Shown here: positions 15,444 through 25,921 of the stretch, piece by piece | Position numbering within the stretch: the stretch's first letter is position 1 | Layout: every line of letters begins with the position of its first letter | Assembly (NCBI RefSeq): GCF_900129635.1 | Contig: NZ_FSRB01000004.1 | Span: forward strand, 154,158 to 218,157 | Source of the DNA: Singulisphaera sp. GP187 | GTDB taxonomy: Bacteria > Planctomycetota > Planctomycetia > Isosphaerales > Isosphaeraceae | DNA: 64,000 nt | Reading direction: 5' to 3' | Notes under the pieces: model-generated | The model's database searches: none | The model's input: the letters and a program-made list of their open reading frames with translations, nothing else | What the model was told of the DNA's origin: nothing | Translations under genes and position numbers: made by a program

Positions 15444-18400
15444 TTATCGCGGCTTCGCCGCGGAGGTGACCGGGGACGTTCCGCCGCCGGGGCCGACGAT
15501 CAAGTCGATCGGCGCCGAGCTGTGCTCAGTCCCCGCCGCTTCGGCCTTGCCGACTGCGTAGAATGGCCGTTCCGTCGCGCTGGCCCACGGCTCGGCATAA
15601 AGCGAAATCGTTCGTTCGGATTGCTTCTCGGTGATCAGGACTCCGTTGAGCCCGATGTTGAGGACGCGAACGCCCGCGGGCAAGTTGCGGACCTCGATCG
15701 GCACTCGTCCTGTGAATTGATCGGCACGTTTAACGGTCAAGCGGATCGAGATCTCTTGACCGGGCTGGATCACGACCTGCGTCGGTGCGGCCTCGACCGT
15801 GAGGTTGGGCTCCGGCGAGACGACGATCCAGCCGCCGGCCGGCCCCCCCGGGTCGACGACCTGAACCCACTCGCCTGGCTCCGAATTCGAGCCGAGGGCC
15901 GGTTTTGCGCGCCCGGTCACCCGCCAGGTGGGCGGCGAGTAGGCCGGTGCGAAGGGGTCGGCCGAAAGGCCGATGCTCGCGGAGAAAGCGTCGGGTTCGA
16001 TGCGCGCGGCGGTCGCGGTCAGTCCGGCGGGAAGTCGGTCCACCGTCAAGTCGACCGGCCCATCGAATCCATCGAGCCGTGCGATCGTTGCCGTCACGAG
16101 CGTCGTGCCACCGCGTGGAACGCTCGGATTCTCGGTGCTGAGCGCAAGTTGGAACCGAGGCCGCGGCTTGCGAACGACGAGGTGGTAGCCGAACGTCTTT
16201 CCACCCAGCCCTCTCACGTCCTCGACGCGGACAACGTAGACGCCGTCGGCCGGCGGGTCGAACGTCAGGCGGGAATCCTTCAAGGAGTCGGGCCCGCCGT
16301 CGTCGTTGCGATAGGTCAAGGTGACCGGGGCCACCCCTCCCGGGGGAAAGTGGGTGCCCGGCGGATGGATCGAAACCTTGTAGATCGGTTGCAACATCGG
16401 GTGATGCTCGGGGGTCGTTCCGAGAAACCCCACGCGCTGGTTGCGCTCGTTCCAGAACGTGCAATCGTCGTCGGGGTTTCGCGGTAACGACCGGATCCGG
16501 GTCAGTTCACGGCCAATCAGCACATAATCGCCGACGGCCAAATTCCCCCAGCGGGTCAGGCGGATCCCCGGCTTGCTGGAGTCGTGCTCGCGAAAGGCGA
16601 CCTCGGTCTGTTCCAAGGGGCGAAGCACCGCCTGCGGCACGGGCATCCCTTGCTCATCCAAAACCTCGAGGACCGGATCAATCGAGGTCCCAAGCCGGCG
16701 GCCAAAGACCTCAAGGATGAGTCGTTCCCCCTTCTTGGCCGTGAAGCGGAAGTGGTCGACGTCGCCGCCCTGCTCGATCCGCCCCGAGATCCCTCCGGGG
16801 ACCGCAATCAGCTCGGCGCGATCGGCTCGGTCGTTGTCCGCCGACTCGACCCCCTGCCGGCCCTCTGCGACGATGACGGTCCGCCGATTCAGCGGACTCG
16901 TTCCGTCGGGGAGCACCACCGCGACCGCGGGCATCGATCCGAGCTCGGCGACGGCCTCGGTCGTCATCGTAACCGTCGAGAGCCCTTGCAGGTTCGTTCC
17001 CTCCACTTGAATCGACGAACGCAGACCGCGCTCGACTCCGAGCGGGAACAGATCCGTGAGGTAGGGCAGACGGCCGGCCCGGATCCGATAAAAGTGGCCC
17101 GGCGTGCCGGCATAGTCGGCGTCGGTCACTTTCAACGTGAAGTTGCCATCGCGCGGAATTGCGACGTTCAACCAGGGATCGCCCGCGCCATCGGCCGGAG
17201 CCGATTCTCCCAGGACTTGTCCCGCGTCGTCCTCGACGGTCAAAAGGCCCAGGAGCGGCGAACCCAGCGCCTTGGCCTGGATCTCGAAGAGGATTTGATC
17301 GCCGGCCTTGGCCTCGAACCGGAACCGATCGACGTCCCCCGGCTGATCAATCACCCCCGTCAAGGTCGCCGGCAGTGAAACGGATTTCGAACCGAGGGCC
17401 TCGTCCTTGGGGTCGAGCTCCGTAATTTCCGGATGCGCAACGATGATCAAGGACTGGAACGCAGGGACGCCCAGGGGTGTGATCAGACCCAGGCGGTGGG
17501 TCCCCACCCGAGCATCGGCTGCGACGACGAGGTCGACTTCCAGTCGATTCGGATCCGGCTTCGCCGCTCGAACGATCGTGCCGGTCAAACCAGGCTCGAC
17601 AAATACGATCGACGTGGCGTTTCCGACCCCGGTTCCGGTTAAGACTGCTCTCAGGCTCGTCCCGCGAACCGCACTTCGAGGACTGAGCGGGTTAAGCGTT
17701 GCGTTTCGAACCAGTTGGGGTTTGGCCGGCGCGACAGCCGCGGCGGGCGGGTTCATCGTCACGATCAGTTGGCCGGTCGCCGCCTCATAAACAGAGAGTG
17801 AGCCATCGAATCGCCCGACCGCGACCCGGAGCCCGTCGGGGCTCAACGCGAGGCCTTGGGGCCAGTCCGCCTGCCCGCTCAACGCCTTGCGGGTAGTCAG
17901 CGCAGGGAGATCCCAGAGCTTGACGTCGTAGTCCTCGCCGCTGGAAACCAGGGTCTTGCCATCGGCCGAGACGACCAGCCTGAGGACCGCGGCATCATGG
18001 GCGAAGACCGAGTTGACCAGCGATGCATCCTGATCCGAGACCCGCCAACGGTGGATCGACCGATCGACGCCTCCGGCCAGGACGGTCTCACCCCCCGGCC
18101 CAAACGTGACCGTGTAGAGCTCGGCGGTGGCGTCGGAGAGGGTCTTGAGCCGACGGCCCGAGGTCAGGTCCCAGAGCTTGACCGTCCGATCGGCGCCTGC
18201 CGAAGCCAGCATCGTGCCGCTCGGGGCGAAGGCCACGGAATAGACGGCGTCGGTGTGGTCCTTGAGTGTGCGAATCTCATTGCCTTCGTCCAAGTCCCAG
18301 AGCTTGATCTCGCGGTCGTAGGATGCGGTCGCCAGCACCTTGCCATCCGGAGCGATCGCCGCGCTCAGAATCGAGTCCTTATGCCCTTGGATCTCATAAC

Positions 18401-19088
18401 GCTTCACCTTGGTGGCGAGGTCCCAGACCGTGAAGCTGCCATGGATCCCGGGCCGGCCTCCCGCCGCGACCAGGGTCCGCCCGTCCGGACTGATCCGAAC
18501 CGTGGTCAGGAGCCCAGGATGTCCTGCAAGCGTCGCCTCGAGGTTGCCCGCCTCGGCCCCAAATAAAAGGACGCTTCGCCCAGCCGCCGCGGCCAACCAC
18601 TTGCCGTCGGGGGAGTAGGCGAGCGAAGTCAGCGCCTCGGCAACTGGCGCCGTGAGTGCGATGTTCGGGAGCCCGCGGAGCGGGTCGACTAGCGAGGCGA
18701 TCGGTGTCTCGGTTTCCGAGCCACCGTCAAACTTGGCCCCTTCCTTGACCCAACGTTCCAGCGTCTTGATTTGGACGTCGCTCAGCGGCGGTTGCTTATA
18801 CGGCATCCGAGGCGCCGCGCCCGGTCGGATCAGCTCGATCAACTGGCTGGACTCGGGATTGCCCGGTTCGAGGATCAACTCGCCGCCCGACTCTCCCCCT
18901 TTTTTGAGCAAGGCGAAGGTGGCCATGTTCAGCCCCCCTTCCGCCTTCTTCGCGTGATGGCATCCCAGGCACGACTTGACCAGGATGGGCGCGACCTGCT
19001 CGCGAAAGCTGACCGGTCCGGCCGCCTCGTCGCCACGCGCCGTGACGGCTTGCAGCACGAGGAGTAACGAGAAGCAGAGTCGGAACAT
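15444..19088 (-). CDS. Secreted c-type cytochrome/WD40/pre-peptidase-domain protein
   Basis: A 1,214-residue protein of a type typical for planctomycetes. Signal peptide (residues 1-18), then a single haem-binding CLGCHH (Cys40, Cys43, His44) in a planctomycete cytochrome C-like domain. Next come about seven WD40 blades (repeated SPDGK...KLWDL patterns, roughly residues 150-440), then long beta-rich regions with two pre-peptidase C-terminal-like modules (GDVDRFRFEAKAGDQ and GDVDHFRFTAKKGER). ATG 19088 is chosen over an in-frame ATG 153 nt upstream because it begins the signal peptide. It follows the DUF1549/1553 gene and precedes the channel. Role unknown; probably a periplasmic or surface partner of the two genes upstream. 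Confidence 0.85.
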   Translation of the reverse strand: MFRLCFSLLLVLQAVTARGDEAAGPVSFREQVAPILVKSCLGCHHAKKAEGGLNMATFALLKKGGESGGELILEPGNPESSQLIELIRPGAAPRMPYKQPPLSDVQIKTLERWVKEGAKFDGGSETETPIASLVDPLRGLPNIALTAPVAEALTSLAYSPDGKWLAAAAGRSVLLFGAEAGNLEATLAGHPGLLTTVRISPDGRTLVAAGGRPGIHGSFTVWDLATKVKRYEIQGHKDSILSAAIAPDGKVLATASYDREIKLWDLDEGNEIRTLKDHTDAVYSVAFAPSGTMLASAGADRTVKLWDLTSGRRLKTLSDATAELYTVTFGPGGETVLAGGVDRSIHRWRVSDQDASLVNSVFAHDAAVLRLVVSADGKTLVSSGEDYDVKLWDLPALTTRKALSGQADWPQGLALSPDGLRVAVGRFDGSLSVYEAATGQLIVTMNPPAAAVAPAKPQLVRNATLNPLSPRSAVRGTSLRAVLTGTGVGNATSIVFVEPGLTGTIVRAAKPDPNRLEVDLVVAADARVGTHRLGLITPLGVPAFQSLIIVAHPEITELDPKDEALGSKSVSLPATLTGVIDQPGDVDRFRFEAKAGDQILFEIQAKALGSPLLGLLTVEDDAGQVLGESAPADGAGDPWLNVAIPRDGNFTLKVTDADYAGTPGHFYRIRAGRLPYLTDLFPLGVERGLRSSIQVEGTNLQGLSTVTMTTEAVAELGSMPAVAVVLPDGTSPLNRRTVIVAEGRQGVESADNDRADRAELIAVPGGISGRIEQGGDVDHFRFTAKKGERLILEVFGRRLGTSIDPVLEVLDEQGMPVPQAVLRPLEQTEVAFREHDSSKPGIRLTRWGNLAVGDYVLIGRELTRIRSLPRNPDDDCTFWNERNQRVGFLGTTPEHHPMLQPIYKVSIHPPGTHFPPGGVAPVTLTYRNDDGGPDSLKDSRLTFDPPADGVYVVRVEDVRGLGGKTFGYHLVVRKPRPRFQLALSTENPSVPRGGTTLVTATIARLDGFDGPVDLTVDRLPAGLTATAARIEPDAFSASIGLSADPFAPAYSPPTWRVTGRAKPALGSNSEPGEWVQVVDPGGPAGGWIVVSPEPNLTVEAAPTQVVIQPGQEISIRLTVKRADQFTGRVPIEVRNLPAGVRVLNIGLNGVLITEKQSERTISLYAEPWASATERPFYAVGKAEAAGTEHSSAPIDLIVGPGGGTSPVTSAAKPR

Positions 19089-19263
19089 GGTCGCCTCGGG
19101 GGTGGTCGATCGATCGGCGCTTGTCTCAGGCGGTAGGGATATCATCTTGTTTTGCAGGGTTGGTACGGACAAGCCGTTCGGCGGGAGTCGGCAAATCGAC
19201 CGGCTTGAGTCGAATCCTGGTGGGCCGTGCCCACCCTCCAAAACAAGGATTCATGCCATTGAG

Positions 19264-21720
19264 TCAGTGATTGAACAGAAACTCATTGCCCGTCAAGGTG
19301 GCCCAGTACAGGTCTTCGATCGCTTGCCGCCGTGCCGTGGCCGCTTTTTTGGGGTCGGTCAGTCCTGCAACGGCCTCGCGGAGGATTGCCCTGAGTCGCT
19401 GGCGTTCGCTCTCGGTGGGCCGCCTGGTCAGCGCGGCCTGGAAGAGGCCGGTGATGATCTCGTCGTCACTGGCCTGGGCCGCCAGTGCCTTGGAAATCGC
19501 GCTCGTGTCGCTGCGAAGCTTCTCATTGATCGTCGTGCCATTGGCCAGGTGCAAGGCCTGCGACATGGACGGCTCCGAGGAGCGTTCACACGAGCACGTG
19601 CTCAGCCGTTCCGGCCGGCCGAACGCGCTCAGGAATGTGCTCTGGATCTTGGTGTCGGGCAGTTGCAGGCTCCGCCAGCCCGCGGGGTAGCCTGCAAACG
19701 GCGTGGGCACATCGGCCACGCGCGCGATCGCGTCGAGGATGACTTCGGCGGGGAGCCGTTTGACCGGGTAGTGGCTGAGGTATTTCGGATCCGCCGGGTG
19801 TCCCGGCATGGGAACGCTGGACCGAGCGTACGCGGCCGAGCTCATGATCGTCCGGATCAAGTGCTTGACGTCATACTTATGTGCCAGGAAATCGGCGACG
19901 AGCCAGTTCATGAGCGGTTCGTCGCTGGCGGGGTTGGTGGCCCGCAGGTCATCCTCGGGGTCGATCAAGCCGCGGCCGAAGAAGTTCCTCCAGACCCGGT
20001 TGACGATCGCACGCGCAAAGTAAGGATTGTCCGCTTGACCCAGCCAGTCGGCGAACGCCTCGCGACGATCGCCTCGCCAAGCGAGGGAGAGGGCCTGACC
20101 GTCGAGTGGCCGGGGGGGAATGGCCACCCCGGACCGGGGGTGCCGGGTCTCCCCTTCGGGCGACGCCATGACCACCACGTCGCCCACCGCTCCGCCGTCT
20201 TTGAGCTGCACCCGGGAGAAGAGACTCGCGACGCCGTAGTATTGGTCCTGGGTCCACTTCTCCATCGGATGGTTATGGCAGCGGGCGCAGGTGAGCGACA
20301 TCCCGAGGAACGCCATGCTCGAGCTTTCGGTCAGGTCGATCGGGTCGCGGTGCAGCGCGAAGTAATTGGCCGCGCCATTGCTGAGGCTGCTTCCCTTGGC
20401 CGTCACGATCGAGCGGGCGAACTGATCCCAGGGGACGTTGTCGGCCACGCTCCTGCGGACGAACCGATAAAACGACCACATTGCCGGCGGCGGCAGCGTG
20501 TTCGAGGAGACGAGGAGCAGGTCGGACCACTTGTACGCCCAGTAGTCGACGAACTCCGGGCTGGCGAGCAGGCGATCGATCAGTTGATCGCGTTTCTTCG
20601 GGTTGGTGTCGGAGAGGAAGGCCTCGACCAACGCGGCCGAGGGCAACGTGCCGGTGGCATCGAGCGAGGCGCGGCGGAGGAACGTGGCATCGCCGGCGTC
20701 GGGGGAGGGGGGGATGCCCAGGGACTTGAGTTTGTCCAGGTTCTTCTCGTCGATCGGGTTATGGCGTGGGGAGGCGGCGAAGACCGCCGGATCGATCTTG
20801 GTTTCGTAGGGGGAGGTGACCGTGGTGCGCTGAACTCGGCTGGCGTACCAGACCGTGATGGCCGCCTCGCCGTGTCCCTCGACCTTGACTCGCCCTTGTT
20901 CATCCACCTTGGCCACGGTGTCGTCGGTGCTGGCGAACTTGGCCCAGCGGGTGACGTCCTCGACATGACCGTCGGAGAAGCGGGCCTGAACCAGAACCTG
21001 CTGGGTCTGGGCTGGCTTGAGGAGGACCGACTCGGGCACGACCGCGAGGGAGACGATTGTGGGGTCATCGGCACTTGGCTTCGGGGTCCCCGCCGCGATC
21101 CACTCGGAGATCACGCGATACTCGAGCGAGTCGGTTGAAAACTTGATTCCGCCGCCGTGCTCAACGGCCCCGGTCGGCTTGAGCAAGAGCAGGCTCTCTG
21201 CCGGTGCAGTCTTGACGATCCGACGCCCCTGGGCCTGGCGGGTCAAGACGGCGAAATCGACCTCGGGCGCATAGCCGCGTAACGTGAGCCGGAACCCGTT
21301 CTTCCCGGCCGCCGCGCCATGGCAGGCGCCTGAGTTGCAGCCGGCCTTGGTCAGAACCGACAACACATGGTTTTGAAAACTCCAGGGCGACGGCCGCTCG
21401 AAGTTCTCGACCGAGATGTTCGCCCGGGCCACCTGGCCGTTGAGGGTCGCCGAGATTTCGGTCAGTCCATTGGCGATCGGAGTGACGGTGCCATCGTCCG
21501 AGATCGTGGCCACCTTGGGGTCGCCCACGGTGAACTGGGCCTCGGCGGTGCGGTCTCCAATGAAGGCTTGACCTTCGTGGGCCTCGACCAAGAAGCGCTG
21601 GCGGGCCTTGGGGCCGTCCAGGCGGGCGACCCCGGGCAAGAGCTGAATCTCGGTCCCAACCGCGGTCGAAACGCTCCCGCCGAGAACGAGGAGCGCGGTC
21701 CAATAGTGGCGACGTTGCAT
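19264..21720 (-). CDS. DUF1549/DUF1553 planctomycete cytochrome-type protein with Ig-like domain
   Basis: An 818-residue exported protein: signal peptide (1-22), bacterial Ig-like domain (about 25-105), haem-type site Cys128-x4-Cys133-His134 (CNSGACHG), a second Ig-like stretch (about 225-300), then DUF1549 (with CARCHNH at 478-484) and DUF1553 (NRVWRNFFGRGLIDPEDD and a C-terminal ALTRRPTESE). This pair of domains is highly expanded in planctomycetes and almost always lies beside a DUF1501 gene, as here (80 nt upstream). The biochemical function is not established; a role in redox-linked polysaccharide handling has been proposed for the group. Confidence 0.9.
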   Translation of the reverse strand: MQRRHYWTALLVLGGSVSTAVGTEIQLLPGVARLDGPKARQRFLVEAHEGQAFIGDRTAEAQFTVGDPKVATISDDGTVTPIANGLTEISATLNGQVARANISVENFERPSPWSFQNHVLSVLTKAGCNSGACHGAAAGKNGFRLTLRGYAPEVDFAVLTRQAQGRRIVKTAPAESLLLLKPTGAVEHGGGIKFSTDSLEYRVISEWIAAGTPKPSADDPTIVSLAVVPESVLLKPAQTQQVLVQARFSDGHVEDVTRWAKFASTDDTVAKVDEQGRVKVEGHGEAAITVWYASRVQRTTVTSPYETKIDPAVFAASPRHNPIDEKNLDKLKSLGIPPSPDAGDATFLRRASLDATGTLPSAALVEAFLSDTNPKKRDQLIDRLLASPEFVDYWAYKWSDLLLVSSNTLPPPAMWSFYRFVRRSVADNVPWDQFARSIVTAKGSSLSNGAANYFALHRDPIDLTESSSMAFLGMSLTCARCHNHPMEKWTQDQYYGVASLFSRVQLKDGGAVGDVVVMASPEGETRHPRSGVAIPPRPLDGQALSLAWRGDRREAFADWLGQADNPYFARAIVNRVWRNFFGRGLIDPEDDLRATNPASDEPLMNWLVADFLAHKYDVKHLIRTIMSSAAYARSSVPMPGHPADPKYLSHYPVKRLPAEVILDAIARVADVPTPFAGYPAGWRSLQLPDTKIQSTFLSAFGRPERLSTCSCERSSEPSMSQALHLANGTTINEKLRSDTSAISKALAAQASDDEIITGLFQAALTRRPTESERQRLRAILREAVAGLTDPKKAATARRQAIEDLYWATLTGNEFLFNH

Positions 21721-21800
21721 CGCGTGCGGGCCTCGATCAGGGCTTGGTTTCGAATTCGGTTCAAGTCGGAAGGAGGGAACGACCGCGGCTCGGATTCGGA

Positions 21801-23174
21801 TCAGAAGAGCTCGTTGATCGGTTCGACCCCGTGGTCGACGATCCGCAACGGGCGGCTTTGCGGACCCGGCAACTCGGTGTCCAGGCTGATCCCGAGCCCT
21901 TGGTAGACCGTGGCGGCGATCTCGGCGGGAGTGACCGGACGATCCTTGGGGGAATAGCCGATCTCGTCCGATGCCCCGATGGCTTGCCCCCCCTTGAACG
22001 GGCCCCCGGCAAACACAGAGGTCCAGCAGGCGGGGTGGTGGTCGCGCCCTCCGGCCGGGTTCACCTTGGGGGTTCGACCGAACTCGCCGAACGCCAGGAT
22101 CATCGTGTTGTCGAGCATCCCGCGCTTCGCGAGGTCACCGAGCAGGGCCGTGAACGCGTTATCGAAGTTGGGGCCGACCTCGTTCTTGTAGCACTCGATC
22201 GGGCTGAACGGAGCCGAGCCGTGGATGTCCCACGTGATCTCGTTGAAGACGGTTTCAAACATGTTGACCGTGACGAACCGAACCCCACGCTCAACCAGGC
22301 GGCGCGCCAGCAGGCAACTCTGCCCGAATCGGGTTCGGCCGTAGCGGTCGCGCAGTTCCTCGGGTTCGGCCTTCAGATCGAAGGCCTCGCGAGCGGCCGG
22401 GCTTGCCATCAGCTTGAACGCCCCTTCGAAGTTGGCGTCGAGCAGGCGCGCGTCGCCTGACGCCTCGAACGAGCCGACGGCGCCATCGATGGCGGAGCGG
22501 AGCGACCGCCGTCGCGCTTCGCGGACCGCCGTCACGTAGTCGGGCGGAAGCAGGTCGGGGACCTTGAACGCCTTGTCATTGGGATCGGCGTTCAGAACGA
22601 ACGGGTCAAAGGTCTTGCCGAGGTAGCCCGCGTTCTGACCGTGGGGCATGTTTCCGCCGGTCGCCCCGATCGGGCGGGGGAGCAGGACATGCGCGGGGGT
22701 ATCGCCGTTGGGGCCTTTCAGCTTGGCCAGGGCACTCCCATAGTGCGGATGCTCGATGCCCCCACTGAAGAGCCGCCCGGTCTGCATCATCTGGTGGCCG
22801 GTATCATGAACGGCCGCCGCCGTGTGGTTGACCGAGCGGACCAGGGCGATTTTATCCATCATCTGGGCCATCCGAGGAAAGATCTCGGAAACCCAGAGCC
22901 CGGGAACGTTGGTCTCGATCGGGCGGAACGGACCGCGAATTTCCTCCGGAGCGTCCGGCTTCATGTCCCAGGTGTCGAGCTGCGAGGGCCCGCCCACCAG
23001 GAACAGGAGGATGCAATTCATGTCCCGCTGCTTTGCTACCGCTCCGTGCGCCTCAAGGGCTTGCAAACCCGGCAGGCCGAGCCCGAGACAGGCGAGGGAG
23101 CCGGCGTGAAGGAAATCACGGCGCGACAGGCCATCGCAAAACCGCACCGACTTTTCGGCATCGACGCGAATCAT
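21801..23174 (-). CDS. DUF1501 protein with Tat leader
   Basis: A 457-residue protein. The N-terminus has a twin-arginine leader (SRRDFLHAGSLACLGLG), so folded export is expected. The body shows the DUF1501 hallmarks: LFLVGGPSQLDTWDMKP, HPHYGSALAKL, GQNAGYLG and AFGEFGRTPKVN with GGRDHHP, a sulfatase-like metal-site arrangement. ATG 23174 is chosen because an upstream in-frame start would put 28 residues before the leader. First gene of the minus-strand run DUF1501 - DUF1549/1553 - WD40 - channel. Biochemical role unproven. Confidence 0.92.
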   Translation of the reverse strand: MIRVDAEKSVRFCDGLSRRDFLHAGSLACLGLGLPGLQALEAHGAVAKQRDMNCILLFLVGGPSQLDTWDMKPDAPEEIRGPFRPIETNVPGLWVSEIFPRMAQMMDKIALVRSVNHTAAAVHDTGHQMMQTGRLFSGGIEHPHYGSALAKLKGPNGDTPAHVLLPRPIGATGGNMPHGQNAGYLGKTFDPFVLNADPNDKAFKVPDLLPPDYVTAVREARRRSLRSAIDGAVGSFEASGDARLLDANFEGAFKLMASPAAREAFDLKAEPEELRDRYGRTRFGQSCLLARRLVERGVRFVTVNMFETVFNEITWDIHGSAPFSPIECYKNEVGPNFDNAFTALLGDLAKRGMLDNTMILAFGEFGRTPKVNPAGGRDHHPACWTSVFAGGPFKGGQAIGASDEIGYSPKDRPVTPAEIAATVYQGLGISLDTELPGPQSRPLRIVDHGVEPINELF

Positions 23175-23490
23175 GCGGAAACCCTCGGTAAAAGGAAGTC
23201 GGAACTGAGCGGTGGGTCGGTCTTGAAAAGAAGACCGCGCCAATGCTATCCGCTGCAAACCCGACGGTCAAACCACCAGAACGGGTCTCCGCGGTTGACC
23301 TTGGCTCTTCGAAAACCGACCGGCCTCGGTTCGCCCGACCGCACTGAGTCCGCATGCTAGTCGTAAAGAATTCGGAGGGGAATCGTGTGGTTTCGATGCG
23401 ATTCCTTATTCACGCAACCGGAACAATCGCGTAGGATTGGTGTTTAGTCAACCTACCGAAGGCGGATCCGTTTCACCGAGTCCTTAAACC

Positions 23491-23877
23491 GTGATCACTT
23501 CTCGCCGAGAATTGCGCGGCACTACGCTCGGATTGGCCCTTCTCTTGGCCTTCCCGTGGCAGCTTGCGCTCTCGGCGGTGGAGTGTTCCACCCAAACGAT
23601 CGCTGTGGGCGCGCAAGGGCGGTTTGATGAAGCGACTCAACATCTCCAGATGTCCGGTGATGCGTCGGCCCGGACCCCCTGGGATTGCCTGACGATCTCG
23701 ATGGTGATTGGCGAGCCGGAGCCAGAAGGAGACGACGCCTGCGCGTTCGCCTTTGACCTGATCGCGTTTCCGGCCTATGGCTGCTCCATGTCCGTGGAGT
23801 CGGCCGCTGTCCCCACAATGATCTCGACTCAACGCTCCTCCCCCCCACTGACGCAACCATTGTGCTTACGCTGTTGA
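23491..23877 (+). CDS. Small secreted or membrane-anchored hypothetical protein
   Basis: A GTG start at 23491 opens a 128-residue frame with a basic N-terminus and hydrophobic stretch (TTLGLALLLAFPWQLALSAV), resembling a signal peptide. The remainder contains several cysteines and ends in CLRC. Located on the same strand upstream of the efflux adaptor, divergent from DUF1501. No family recognised. The coding call rests on the leader and position, so confidence is moderate. Confidence 0.45.
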   Translation: MITSRRELRGTTLGLALLLAFPWQLALSAVECSTQTIAVGAQGRFDEATQHLQMSGDASARTPWDCLTISMVIGEPEPEGDDACAFAFDLIAFPAYGCSMSVESAAVPTMISTQRSSPPLTQPLCLRC

Positions 23878-24300
23878 TTGCGCACGTCCTTCTCCGGCCT
23901 TGCGGCGGCTCCATAGGACCCGTCGACCTTTCGGCCGTCGGTCCCTTAAACAAAAATCCACTCGGCTCTGCTCTCGAGAACGCGCTTCGGAAAGTCTGAG
24001 GGCGCGGTCAAACGTCAATCCCTCTGTCGAATGAGGACGACGCACCCATGGCTCTTCCCATCATGACGCGGCCCCTCTTCGAACGGACCTGCTCTGCTCC
24101 GAGGGCTTTCCTCGTGACGCGGTCGACGGGGCGATCCGTCGCGACGGCTCCGAATCGCCTGAACGACTGCGTCCGCCCCGACGCGGAGCGCGGTGATTCG
24201 CGAGCCTGAACGACGACCCGGCTCATCGACTGATCCCTTTTCTTGAACGAATCATCCCGACCCTGAATCTAGGGGGTCGGATCGCTGGAGACCGACCTCG
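23878..24300. other. Intergenic stretch upstream of the efflux adaptor gene
   Basis: No convincing gene. A minus-strand open frame (24008-24226) is serine/arginine-rich without motifs and is not accepted. The region presumably carries the leader of the adaptor gene. Confidence 0.45.
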
Positions 24301-25644
24301 ATGTATTGGAAATCGACGATCGCGCTCGTGACCTTCGCGGCAGTGGGGGGAGCGGTCTATCTGAGCGGGGTATCCAAGGCTTACGTCAAAGGAGCCTTAA
24401 AACATGTGGAAAAGGTCATCGTACCTTCGGAGGTGTCGACTCCGAAGCCCGACCTGGTCGATGTCGATGTCGTTCGCCCCTGGAATCACGAAATCAAGCT
24501 TAACGCCGAGGAGGAGCGGGCGCTCGGCCTCGGTGTGACCACCGTCGCGGCACAATCGGAACCGATCCAACTCGAGCTGACCGGCCGAACGGCCTACGAT
24601 CCCGACACCCTCACGAAGATCCGCCCACGGTTCGATACCCTGGTCGAAGAGGTCCACGCCTCCCTCGGGCAGACCGTCAAGAAGGGCGAGCCACTGGTCG
24701 AACTCCACAGCACGGAACTGGCGGCCGCCAAGAGCGACTTTCAAGAAAAATATGTGCAGTGGCAACATGACTTGAAACTCTTCAGTCTAAGGCAGGAGTT
24801 GGTCAAGACCGGCGCGATCTCCAAGCAACTCTGGGTCGACACCATCAACGACGAGAAGAAGACCCGTCTCGAATACACCCTCGCCCGCGACCGACTCCAG
24901 ATCCTCAAAGTGCCGGACGAGGAAATTGAGCCGCTCCTCGGCCCCCTCCGCGACGTTGACGCCAAGGTGGACGCCAAGCCCACGGGAGCCCAGTTTGGCA
25001 ACATCGAAAGCAAGGCCAAGATGACGCTCGTCTCGCCGGTCGACGGCATCGTGATCGAACGCGAGGTTGTGCCGCAGAACTTCTACGAGACTTCGACCGT
25101 ACTGATGGTGATCGCCCCGCTCGACCATCTCTGGGTGATGGTGAACGTCTACGAGCTCGACCAGGACAAGGTGAAAGTCGGTCAGACCCTGGAGATCCAG
25201 TTCCCCTTCCTGGCGGAGAAGATCGAAGGCAAGGTTCAGTATGTCGCCAATGAAGTCTCCAAGGAAACCCGCGCGGTCAAGATTCGCGCCTCAATCCCGA
25301 ACCCGGGAGCCCGGTTGAAGTCAGACATGCTGGTCAAGGCGATCCTCGATATTCCTCCCAAACCCGGGCAGACGAGAATTCCGCGGCTGGCGATGGTCTC
25401 GGCCGGCGGCAACGACTTTGTGTTCGTCCGCAAGCCGAGAGCGACGAGCGGCGACGATTCCATGAACCCACCGGTCGATCGTTTCGAGCGCCGGGTGATC
25501 GAAGTCGCCCAGGAGAACCACGATAAGGTGATCGTTTGTCGCGGTCTGAAGGCGGGTGAGGAAATCGTGACCCTGGGCAGCCTGATCCTGGCTCAGCTTT
25601 ACGACGATGCCCTGACCGTGGCCACGGGCACCTCCGAGAAATGA
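24301..25644 (+). CDS. RND efflux periplasmic adaptor subunit (HlyD/CusB type)
   Basis: A 447-residue membrane-fusion protein. N-terminal anchor (about residues 5-25), a lipoyl/barrel-sandwich half (KIRPRFDTLVEEVHASLGQTV, then LVSPVDGIVIEREVVPQNF), a helical hairpin between them, a beta-barrel (LWVMVNVYELDQDKVKVGQT) and a membrane-proximal domain near the C-terminus. In this family the protein links an inner-membrane pump to an outer-membrane channel, often for metal export (CusB/CzcB). Neither a pump nor a TolC-like gene lies within the window, so the adaptor is an orphan here. The His-rich metal-binding N-terminus of some CusB proteins is absent. Confidence 0.88.
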   Translation: MYWKSTIALVTFAAVGGAVYLSGVSKAYVKGALKHVEKVIVPSEVSTPKPDLVDVDVVRPWNHEIKLNAEEERALGLGVTTVAAQSEPIQLELTGRTAYDPDTLTKIRPRFDTLVEEVHASLGQTVKKGEPLVELHSTELAAAKSDFQEKYVQWQHDLKLFSLRQELVKTGAISKQLWVDTINDEKKTRLEYTLARDRLQILKVPDEEIEPLLGPLRDVDAKVDAKPTGAQFGNIESKAKMTLVSPVDGIVIEREVVPQNFYETSTVLMVIAPLDHLWVMVNVYELDQDKVKVGQTLEIQFPFLAEKIEGKVQYVANEVSKETRAVKIRASIPNPGARLKSDMLVKAILDIPPKPGQTRIPRLAMVSAGGNDFVFVRKPRATSGDDSMNPPVDRFERRVIEVAQENHDKVIVCRGLKAGEEIVTLGSLILAQLYDDALTVATGTSEK

Positions 25645-25921
25645 CGCTGACGCGAACCGATCGCAGCGGGGCCGGTCGCGAATCCCAAAGGGGAACGCCT
25701 CTCGATTCATGACCGGCCTCGGGCTCCCGCCTCGCCACGTCCTTGACTTCCCGGGGACGACCGCCGGGTTGCGTGGCCTCACCGTCCCGACAATTAAAAT
25801 TGGCGACCGCCAAGCATTTGACCCGACCTTACCAGAGGTGTACCATCGCCTTTAGGAGCCGCACTCCCATCGCAGGTGCGCACGGCCCCTGGCTCACTCA
25901 CTTCCAGAAAGGGGTTCGACT

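Noticed and set aside
18976..21138. A 720-codon plus-strand open frame opposite the DUF1549/1553 gene
   Set aside because: It is the antisense shadow of a strongly coding frame with CxxCH motifs and has no motif itself.
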